Of a stretch of DNA of 38,787 bases, positions 5,480 to 11,312 are shown piece by piece (within the stretch, counting starts at the first letter, position 1; each line of letters begins with the position of its first letter). Origin of the DNA: a virus. Location: the IMG/VR virus record IMGVR_UViG_3300044825_000232, positions 1-38,787 of that record; one strand, 5' to 3'. A model generated the notes under the pieces. It was not told the DNA's origin. It ran no database searches and saw only the letters and a list, made by a program, of their open reading frames with translations. The position numbers and the translations under genes are program-made.

Positions 5480-5893
5480 TTAGTAGCAAACTGGGCAGTC
5501 TGCTTGGTACTTATTGTAGATGAGGTTGCAGGAATTGCATACAACCTCGTTGTTGGTGACAGTGACTGACGTTTCTAAATCAAAGATACGGTCAGTGAGT
5601 AGACTGATTGGAGGGAGGAACTCGTCTTCCCTGTCAGTCCAGTCGTGATTAGATACTAACTCACGAACTACGGACATAGGATTGAACTCTGATACTGAAC
5701 CTCCGTTGGCTACTGCGACCTTGTTCGCACCGTAGCCACGGTAGTAGAAATCCTCTGACTCGTCAACAATCTGATGAGCCAGATAGGTATCACGACTGTC
5801 ACGTAGTTCTTGACAGTCTGGACATAGTTCGGTTAGCGCTTGGCATTGGTAGCACATAGTTTGGATTGAAATGCCGTTGCTTGTGGTATTCAT
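5480..5893 (-). CDS. Hypothetical protein with two CxxC zinc knuckles
   Basis: This is the promoter-proximal gene of the leftward unit. The start is set at ATG 5893, which has AGAGG seven bases upstream; an in-frame start further out at 6022 lacks a ribosome site and would add an atypical stretch. The 137-residue protein has MCYQCQALTELCPDCQ near residues 14-29 and CNSCNLIYNKYQADCPVC at the very C-terminus. Each is a two-CxxC metal site. The middle (residues 35-110) is acidic and helical. Function is unknown; as the first early gene it may act in host takeover, which is inference from position. Confidence 0.8.
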   Translation of the reverse strand: MNTTSNGISIQTMCYQCQALTELCPDCQELRDSRDTYLAHQIVDESEDFYYRGYGANKVAVANGGSVSEFNPMSVVRELVSNHDWTDREDEFLPPISLLTDRIFDLETSVTVTNNEVVCNSCNLIYNKYQADCPVCY

Positions 5894-6044
5894 CTTTTTA
5901 CCTCTTTCTGGGCTTAACCACATTTGGGTTAAACTTGGAACACACGAACTCGTAGCATTTTGGAGTCCCTTGGACGAGAAAATGCGGTGATTTTCTGACC
6001 AGTCACCAACAGCGATATACACGATTTGATAAAATTTTTTGCAG

Positions 6045-6066
6045 GGAAGCCAATGGTTTGGCTTCC
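6045..6066. other. 8-bp hairpin flanked by A/T tracts
   Basis: GGAAGCCA (6045-6052) and TGGCTTCC (6059-6066) form a perfect stem with a 6-nt loop. A run AAAATTTTTT lies just left and TCAAAAAACTTTG just right. The surrounding A/T tracts make it look like a bidirectional terminator or a protein-binding dyad. Confidence 0.4.
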
Positions 6067-6089
6067 GAGGTCAAAAAACTTTGTCAAAT

Positions 6090-6107
6090 AGTTATAGCGC
6101 TGTAACT
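6090..6107. promoter_or_regulatory. 18-bp operator-like dyad
   Basis: The sequence AGTTATAGCGCTGTAACT is a palindrome with one mismatched pair (AGTTAyAGCGCTrTAACT). Its length and symmetry fit a dimeric helix-turn-helix repressor or regulator site. No phage repressor gene was recognised, so the ligand could be a host protein or one of the small early proteins. Confidence 0.4.
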
Positions 6108-6142
6108 GAAAGATAGATATTTTAATAGATATTCTTTCAGTT
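6104..6142. other. 10-bp hairpin with a direct repeat in its AT-rich loop
   Basis: AACTGAAAGA (6104-6113) pairs with TCTTTCAGTT (6133-6142). The 19-nt loop holds two direct copies of TAGATAT (6114-6120 and 6126-6132) separated by TTTAA. The loop is almost pure A/T and could melt easily, as in an origin or a promoter. It overlaps the right arm of the 6090-6107 dyad. Confidence 0.45.
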
Positions 6143-6370
6143 TGACGGGCAGAAAATCCGAGTAGGATGTCCTCCCGCGCCCCATTGCGGGAGCGGGGCG
6201 TGAGGAAGAATCCAGCAAGGCTCTATATGGCGAGCAATATCTATTCTAAAGAATAGTATTGCGAAGACATATGCCGACGGCTGGGGCTGACGAATTAGAT
6301 GCGATTAGCCTAGCCACGGCGCCAGCCACATTGGCTTTAGCCAATCCGCTTTTGCTTTTCATTTTGCTTT
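6143..6370 (+). ncRNA. Candidate structured RNA ending in a terminator-like hairpin
   Basis: This stretch is richer in GC than its surroundings and folds locally. CTCCCGC (6172-6178) can pair with GCGGGAG (6187-6193). The competing helix GCGCCCC (6177-6183) with GGGGCGT (6195-6201) is backed by CCTC with GAGG (6171-6174, 6202-6205). Next is a 12-bp bulged hairpin (GCAATA-T-CTATTC with GAATAG-TATTGC, 6234-6262), then GGCTGG (6279-6284) with CCAGCC (6322-6327). Last comes ATTGGC-TTTA-GCCAAT (6330-6345), followed by a T-rich tract to about 6371. That order resembles a plus-strand small RNA with an intrinsic terminator. A tail-recognition or packaging RNA, or a decoy, are open options. Short frames inside it (see 6271-6387) are a rival explanation. 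Confidence 0.4.
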
Positions 6371-6387
6371 TAAAGTTTTGTTATTAA
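6271..6387 (+). CDS. Possible 38-residue membrane micro-protein (uncertain)
   Basis: An ATG frame from 6271 to TAA at 6387 would encode an Ala-rich N-terminal half and a hydrophobic C-terminal segment (LANPLLLFILLLKF), a plausible small membrane protein. The ribosome site is weak (GCGAAG seven bases upstream). The same bases form the hairpins and T-tract described for the RNA candidate at 6143-6370, so the hydrophobic Leu/Phe run may only be the translation of a T-rich tract. Low confidence. Confidence 0.25.
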   Translation: MPTAGADELDAISLATAPATLALANPLLLFILLLKFCY

Positions 6388-6465
6388 TCAGCCTGGCACA
6401 GGATATATTTATAACAGAACTGGCGCGACTGATAGGGAGCGGAGATAGCCTGTAGACCAGCAAGC

Positions 6466-6499
6466 CCTGCTATAGTACAGAGCAGGACTGTCCACAGTC
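6466..6499. promoter_or_regulatory. Overlapping dyads with ACTGT/ACAGT half-sites
   Basis: CCTGCT (6466-6471) pairs with AGCAGG (6481-6486). It is directly followed by GACTGT-CC-ACAGTC (6486-6499), a perfect 14-bp palindrome. The half-site ACTGT/ACAGT recurs at 6758-6770, 6780-6784 and 6818-6822 near the terminase start, which suggests a shared binding factor. The identity of the factor is unknown. Confidence 0.35.
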
Positions 6500-6600
6500 T
6501 GTGCTGAGTCTACGCAGACCCCAGACTTATTAAAGGCGGGGTAAACACAGTAGAGTATCTACCAAAAAGATTTTCCCGTACAACCTACAGCCTGTGCACC

Positions 6601-6630
6601 TGTCCTATTATGTCCTATTTTGTATATATC
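6601..6630. repeat. Tandem 10-bp repeat (three units, the third degenerate)
   Basis: Three consecutive ten-base units begin TGTCCTATTA, TGTCCTATTT and TGTATATATC. The period of about one helical turn would place identical bases on the same DNA face. This is typical of iterons or of sites bound cooperatively, for example by a terminase or an origin protein. Confidence 0.5.
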
Positions 6631-6694
6631 CTTTCTGTGAGTTACCTCACACTTTGCAAGCAAAGCGTTCGTTTAGGCTGTTTGAACGGATTAA

Positions 6695-6750
6695 TACTAT
6701 ATAGGGGCGCAAAGCGCCCACTGATAGTAGCAAGGTCTTCAGGACCTTGC
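6695..6750. other. Pair of adjacent hairpins upstream of the terminase gene
   Basis: GGGCGC-AAA-GCGCCC (6705-6719) is enclosed by TACTAT (6695-6700) and ATAGTA (6724-6729). The next hairpin, GCAAGGTC-TTCAG-GACCTTGC (6730-6750), begins on the following base. The two back-to-back perfect structures, 75 bp before the terminase start, are candidates for a packaging site, a late leader or a transcription stop. No T-run follows either. Confidence 0.5.
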
Positions 6751-6790
6751 GTACAGAACTGTATTACAGTCTGTTTCTAACTGTCTGTAC
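6751..6790. promoter_or_regulatory. Nested dyads just before the terminase gene
   Basis: GTACAGA (6751-6757) pairs with TCTGTAC (6784-6790), and inside them ACTGTA-T-TACAGT (6758-6770) is a 13-bp palindrome. The half-site is the same as in 6486-6499. The position 36-75 bp ahead of the late unit's first codon suggests control of late transcription or terminase binding. Confidence 0.4.
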
Positions 6791-6825
6791 TAACTATCAG
6801 TATAGTATGTAGATGGGACAGTTCT

Positions 6826-8715
6826 GTGACTTTTGAGAAGGGAAAGAACAACCCTAGGACAGAGGCTATGGCAGCCGCAAAGGCTAAAGTAATAGCCCTT
6901 GTCTCTGAGGGTTGGACACCGCATAAGGCGATGGCTGAGGTTGGCAAGCAACCTGACACCATCCGCATCTGGTGTCTAAGAGACCCTAAGTTTGCTACAG
7001 CCTTGGCCCAAGCCAAGGAAGATGCTAAAGAGCGTTCCCTAACCGCCCTAGGTATTGCTAGGGATGATATTAGTTTTCCACAGTTCTCTGAGATGTTTTT
7101 AGAGCAAAAAGTCTTTAAGCACCACCAGGACTGGATTGACCTACTAGAGGGTAGGGAGCCTAGTTGGCTCCACGAGTCTATGATTTACGAGAAGGGCGAC
7201 CCCCACCGCCTTCTTGTAAACGTGCCACCTGAGCACGCTAAGAGTACGGTGATTACGGTCAACTACTCTACTTACCGCATCGCTCTCAATCCCAACGTTA
7301 GAATCATCGTAGTTTCTAAGACGCTTGTCAAAGCACGTGAGTTCGTGTATGCCATCAAACAAAGGCTGAGCCATCCGCGCTGGTTAAAGTTGCAAACAAC
7401 ATTTGGGCCAGAAGGGGGTTGGAAGGAAGACTCTGACACTTGGCGCGTTGACACCGTTTACCTTGGGGGCGATGCTCGTAACTCATCTGAGAAGGACCCG
7501 ACTATCCAAGCCTTAGGTATGGGTGGACAGATTTACGGTGCCCGTGCTGACCTGATTATTCTAGACGACTGCATAACTACCGCTAACGCTCACGAGTATG
7601 AGAAACAGATTAACTGGCTGCAAAAAGAAGTTATTACCCGTCTAGGCAAAAATGGTAAGTTGCTAGTAGTAGGGACGAGAATTGCGCCAACAGACTTTTA
7701 CAAAGAACTCCGCGACCCGAAGCATTGGTCGGGCGGTAAGTCTCCTTTCACTTATATGGGTATGCCTGCGGTTCTTAAGTACGCTGAAAAACCCGAAGAC
7801 TGGGAAACGCTTTGGCCTAAGAGTGACGTTCCTTGGGATGGCGATGACGATACGCCAGATGCTGACGGACTCTATCCTAAATGGGATGGAAAAGCATTAT
7901 TCAGAAGAAGGGGAGAAGTAACCCCCTCCACCTGGGCGCTGGTCTACCAGCAAGAAGACGTAACAGAAGATTCCATTTTTCCTGCTGAACTTGTTCAGGG
8001 TTCTATAAATGGGATGAGAAAGCGCGGTCCTTTGAGACCTGGCGCTGCAGGACACCCCTCTCAAGTAGAGGGTTATACCGTTGTGGGATTTGACCCTGCT
8101 ATGGGTGCTGGACGTGCTGCCTTTGTTGCTATGACATTTAACAGACACGATGGAAAGATTTATGTTCTGGATGTTCTGGATATGTCAGAACCTACACCGC
8201 AAAAGATTAGGCAGGCAATTGAGGAGTTTGTTCAAAGGTTTAAGCCACAGGAACTACGCGTTGAAATTAACGCACACCAAAAAGCCTACGCCCTTGACAC
8301 AGAATTACAACAGTGGTTGGCAGTTCACGGCGTTCGCCTTAATTCTCACTTCACTGGCAAAAACAAATGGGACTCCAACTTCGGAGTCGCTGGAATGTCT
8401 ACCTTGTTCGGAACAACCAACAACGGAAAACACCAAAGAAATAACCTCATTGAAATACCAAGCACTGAAGGCTCTGAGGGTCTAAAGGCTTTAGTCCAGC
8501 AACTACTAACGTGGAGACCTGGAACCAGAGGCAAGACCGACTGTGTGATGGCTTTGTGGTTTGGTGTCTTGCGCTGTAGAGAATTTATGCAGCAAAACTC
8601 ACACGTGCAAAAGTATGCTCACAACCGTTGGGCAACCAGAGCACAATCACAAAAAAGATATACAGTAAATCTTGACGAGATGCTTGCCGAGCAATGGCAA
8701 CAAACTTACGGATAG
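6826..8715 (+). CDS. terL: Terminase large subunit with helix-turn-helix-like N-terminal domain
   Basis: The 629-residue protein packages DNA: its ATPase drives translocation and its nuclease cuts concatemers. Residues about 15-65 (AKVIALVSEGWTPHKAMAEV then QPDTIRIWCLRDPKFATAL) look like the homeodomain-like DNA-binding domain normally found in a separate small terminase. The ATPase has a Walker-A-like PPEHAKST (134-141) and a Walker-B-like LIILDD (243-248). The RNase-H-like nuclease starts with VVGFDPAMGAG (D near 423) and has a late acidic residue in KTDCVMALWFG. The start is GTG 6826 with only a weak GGGAC ribosome site; ATG 6868 is an alternative. No separate small-subunit gene is seen next to it. 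Confidence 0.93.
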   Translation: MTFEKGKNNPRTEAMAAAKAKVIALVSEGWTPHKAMAEVGKQPDTIRIWCLRDPKFATALAQAKEDAKERSLTALGIARDDISFPQFSEMFLEQKVFKHHQDWIDLLEGREPSWLHESMIYEKGDPHRLLVNVPPEHAKSTVITVNYSTYRIALNPNVRIIVVSKTLVKAREFVYAIKQRLSHPRWLKLQTTFGPEGGWKEDSDTWRVDTVYLGGDARNSSEKDPTIQALGMGGQIYGARADLIILDDCITTANAHEYEKQINWLQKEVITRLGKNGKLLVVGTRIAPTDFYKELRDPKHWSGGKSPFTYMGMPAVLKYAEKPEDWETLWPKSDVPWDGDDDTPDADGLYPKWDGKALFRRRGEVTPSTWALVYQQEDVTEDSIFPAELVQGSINGMRKRGPLRPGAAGHPSQVEGYTVVGFDPAMGAGRAAFVAMTFNRHDGKIYVLDVLDMSEPTPQKIRQAIEEFVQRFKPQELRVEINAHQKAYALDTELQQWLAVHGVRLNSHFTGKNKWDSNFGVAGMSTLFGTTNNGKHQRNNLIEIPSTEGSEGLKALVQQLLTWRPGTRGKTDCVMALWFGVLRCREFMQQNSHVQKYAHNRWATRAQSQKRYTVNLDEMLAEQWQQTYG

Positions 8716-8723
8716 GAAGATAA

Positions 8724-8903
8724 ATGCCAAAGTTACCTAAAGGAAGACATCTTCCTAACTTTCCAGATAACTCACACGTAACACCTGAGTATTCTTTAAA
8801 TTCTGGTAATGGTCCAATAGGAGACCCAGGTTTTAATAATAATCCTATGTCTAAGAAATTAACTAAGTGGGCTAAAAAAAACAAAGACCTTTTTAGAAAG
8901 TAA
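8724..8903 (+). CDS. Small basic protein between terminase and portal
   Basis: This 59-residue protein starts at ATG 8724 with AGGAAG four bases upstream and ends eight bases before the portal gene. Its N-terminal half is rich in Pro, Asn and Gly (MPKLPKGRHLPNFPDN). The C-terminal end is strongly basic (LTKWAKKNKDLFRK). No family is recognised. The place between terminase and portal is often held by small head-completion or packaging accessory genes. Confidence 0.7.
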   Translation: MPKLPKGRHLPNFPDNSHVTPEYSLNSGNGPIGDPGFNNNPMSKKLTKWAKKNKDLFRK

Positions 8904-8911
8904 GGACATAG

Positions 8912-10648
8912 ATGCTATCAATAGAACAAATCTCAGCACGCGTTGAGAATTTGCGTGAGCGGTCTGCTGACCGTGATGCACGCCAACAAGACGTGCTTGC
9001 TGTCCGTAAAGGTCAGATTGCTACTGTCTACCCAGATTTTTTTCCTGAAGGTGTAGATGCCAATGTCGTTGCCAATTTTATTGATATTGTTGCGAGAGAC
9101 CTATCTGAGGTTATGGCGCCTCTCCCTTCGGTCAACTGCTCCGCGGCGAATCAGGCTAATGACCGTGCTCGTAAATTTGCTGATACTCGCACCCGTATTG
9201 CTACTAACTATTTTGCTCACTCAGATTTACAAGTCCAGATGTATACAGGTGCAGACCTCTACATCACCTTCGGTTTCGTTCCATTCATAATTGAGTTGGA
9301 CGAAGAAGCAGGGCTACCGCGTATCCGTATAGAAAACCCAGTGGGCGCTTACCCAGAGTTTGACCGCTATGGACGCTGTATTGCCTTTGCAAAACGTTAC
9401 TATATGGCAGTAGGAGAACTTGCTTCGCAGTTCCCTGAGTATGCCCATATCCTGCTTGGTAAAGAAATGTATAAAGCAGATATGAATTCACAAATTGAAA
9501 TTGTTCGTTATTACGATAATGAGCAATCTATTCTATATGTGCCAGAACGTAACAACCTAGTACTATCACAAGCCAAGAATCCAATTGGCAAGATGATGGT
9601 AGTAGTAGCACGCCGTCCATCAGTAGATGGCGAGATGCGTGGACAGTTTGATGACGTACTCGGTATTCAGTTGCTTCGCAACAGGTTCGCATTACTTGCG
9701 ATGGAAGCAGCGGAAAAATCCGTGCAAGCACCAATTGTTCTACCGCAAGATGTTAATGAACTTGAAATGGGTGGCGATGCGGTTATTCGTACTGCTAATC
9801 CACAAGGAGTTCGCCGTGTAGACCTAAACATTCCACCTGGAGCATTTACTGAACAAGCATTGCTTCAGCAGGAATTAAGAACAGGTACACGTTACCCAGA
9901 GGGACGTACTGGAAATATTGATGCCAGCATCATCACGGGACAGGGTGTGCAGGCGCTTATGGGAGGCTTTGATACACAGGTCAAGTCTGCTCAGGCTATT
10001 TTTGCTTCAGCACTACGAGATGTTATCTCTGTCTGCTTTGAGGTAGATGAGAAGTTCTTTAACTATGAGAAAACTATCCGTGGTGTAGATGCTGGTAGCC
10101 CATACCAAATTACATATTTGCCAGCAAAAGATATTAAGAAAGATTACTCAGCCGATGTTCGTTATGGAATGTTGGCAGGGCTTAACCCTGCACAGGGTTT
10201 GATTTTTATGTTGCAAGCACTTGGGGGCGGACTAATCTCAACAGACCTTGCTATGCGTGAACTACCATTTGGTATTAACGTAACGCAAGAACAAGAAAAG
10301 ATTGAGATTGAGAATATGCGTAAATCGCTAGTTCAATCTTTACAGGCCTACACCCAAGCAATTCCACAAATGGCAGTTGGCGGACAAGACCCGTCAATGG
10401 TTATTAAGAAAGTTGCAGATGTAATTAAGGCACGTCAGAAGGGTGTACCTATTGAAGACGCAGTGCAAGAAGTCTTCCCAGAATTACCTCCTGCTGGTGC
10501 TGCCGAACAAATGGTTGAGCAACCGTCCCCTGCTCCCGCAGGTGGCCCAGCAGGAGGCGCTCCTCAGCCATCACTACAAACTTTATTATCTAGTTTAAGT
10601 GCTGGCGGAACTGCTAGTGCTAGTGCTAGAACTGCAATACGGAGGTAG
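8912..10648 (+). CDS. Portal protein
   Basis: This 578-residue protein directly follows the terminase. It has the composition of a portal: a mixed helical core, RRPSVDGEMRGQFDDVLGIQ in the stem/wing region, and a helical C-terminal crown region (residues about 450-520) ending in a low-complexity Pro/Gly/Ala/Ser tail (PSPAPAGGPAGGAPQPS). The dodecameric portal forms the vertex through which DNA enters and leaves. The start at ATG 8912 has AAGGA five bases upstream. The assignment rests on position, size and overall pattern, as portals have few invariant residues. Confidence 0.85.
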   Translation: MLSIEQISARVENLRERSADRDARQQDVLAVRKGQIATVYPDFFPEGVDANVVANFIDIVARDLSEVMAPLPSVNCSAANQANDRARKFADTRTRIATNYFAHSDLQVQMYTGADLYITFGFVPFIIELDEEAGLPRIRIENPVGAYPEFDRYGRCIAFAKRYYMAVGELASQFPEYAHILLGKEMYKADMNSQIEIVRYYDNEQSILYVPERNNLVLSQAKNPIGKMMVVVARRPSVDGEMRGQFDDVLGIQLLRNRFALLAMEAAEKSVQAPIVLPQDVNELEMGGDAVIRTANPQGVRRVDLNIPPGAFTEQALLQQELRTGTRYPEGRTGNIDASIITGQGVQALMGGFDTQVKSAQAIFASALRDVISVCFEVDEKFFNYEKTIRGVDAGSPYQITYLPAKDIKKDYSADVRYGMLAGLNPAQGLIFMLQALGGGLISTDLAMRELPFGINVTQEQEKIEIENMRKSLVQSLQAYTQAIPQMAVGGQDPSMVIKKVADVIKARQKGVPIEDAVQEVFPELPPAGAAEQMVEQPSPAPAGGPAGGAPQPSLQTLLSSLSAGGTASASARTAIRR

Positions 10649-10650
10649 CA

Positions 10651-10911
10651 ATGCCACCGCGTAAAAAGGTAAATAAAAAGGCTAAGCCAACACCAAAGCG
10701 TAGAAGAACTACCAAAGAGCCAGTATTAGTAAAGATTGATTTCTGGGCTATTGCTGCTAAAGAAGTTTATGATGCTTGTGTTCGTGCAGGATTTGATGAG
10801 GGTACCGCAATGGCATTTGCTATGGATAGGTCAAGTTATCCTGATTGGATAGTAGACCCTTTAGACCCAATTAAAAACCCGCTTGATGATTTTGAGGAGG
10901 ATGAGGACTAG
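10651..10911 (+). CDS. Small protein with basic N-terminus and acidic C-terminus
   Basis: This 86-residue product begins with a very basic stretch (MPPRKKVNKKAKPTPKRRR), continues with a short helical core (AAKEVYDACVRAGFDEGTAM) and ends in an acidic tail (DDFEEDED). The start has GGAGG five bases upstream, inside the end of the portal gene. The stop shares one base with the next GTG. Possibly a DNA-contacting head accessory protein; no family recognised. Confidence 0.75.
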   Translation: MPPRKKVNKKAKPTPKRRRTTKEPVLVKIDFWAIAAKEVYDACVRAGFDEGTAMAFAMDRSSYPDWIVDPLDPIKNPLDDFEEDED

Positions 10912-11312
10912 TGGCAGATATTAGAGAAAAAGTGTCTGGGATTGGTTCTATGTCTGAAAGAACAGATTTAAATGTTTCTAGCCAACCTGCTCGTTATATT
11001 TCTGGTTTGCCTCAAGGGCAAGGTCAAGCAACCTATGACCAACAAACTGCTGCACCTATGGCAGCAACCCCACAAATTGAAGCAATGGGAATTGGTGCAT
11101 TAGACATTACTCCTATTACTGCAGAATCAAAACGTCCTGATGAAGATATTCTTACAGGTGCAAGTTTTGTTCCAGGAACAGATACTGCATTACTTAATTT
11201 GCCATACCAACAACCAACTATGCTAACTACATTGGGCAAGATTGCCCAGAATGACCCAACTGGAGACACAGAATTATTTATGATGATGTTCCAAAATAGG
11301 GGTCTTGGTTAA
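10911..11312 (+). CDS. Hypothetical virion-associated protein
   Basis: This 133-residue protein is rich in Gln, Thr, Pro and Ala and low in secondary structure, with a hydrophobic C-terminal end (TELFMMMFQNRGLG). It begins at GTG 10911, overlapping the TAG of the upstream gene, and its stop overlaps the ATG of the giant gene at 11312. It may be a chaperone or companion of the large protein that follows. No family is recognised. Confidence 0.72.
   Translation: MADIREKVSGIGSMSERTDLNVSSQPARYISGLPQGQGQATYDQQTAAPMAATPQIEAMGIGALDITPITAESKRPDEDILTGASFVPGTDTALLNLPYQQPTMLTTLGKIAQNDPTGDTELFMMMFQNRGLG

Larger units (their letters stand above)
5894..6825. other. Non-coding control region between the divergent early and late units
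   Basis: About 930 bases separate the leftward and rightward transcription units and hold no convincing long gene. The stretch is packed with inverted repeats (6045-6066, 6090-6107, 6104-6142, 6171-6205, 6234-6262, 6330-6345, 6466-6499, 6652-6665, 6695-6750, 6751-6790) and a short tandem repeat (6601-6630). It must contain the early and late promoters and, by position next to the terminase gene, is the best place for a packaging site. An origin is also possible. No promoter matched a consensus well enough to be called. Confidence 0.7.

Noticed and set aside
5894-6022. N-terminal extension of the gene at 5480-5893
   Set aside because: No ribosome site at 6022, and the added residues look non-coding; ATG 5893 has a good site.
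6167-6256. 29-codon plus-strand frame in the RNA candidate
   Set aside because: GC-rich codons unlike the neighbouring genes, no properly spaced ribosome site, and full overlap with the stem-loops.
6610-6780. 56-codon plus-strand frame upstream of the terminase
   Set aside because: Cys- and Ser-rich without domain pattern, no ribosome site, and it crosses several hairpins.
5894-6825. Host-type -35/-10 promoters
   Set aside because: Some TTGAC-like and TANNNT-like hexamers exist (for example at 6082-6087 on the minus strand and 6142-6147 on the plus strand), but none pairs with a partner at 16-18 bases.
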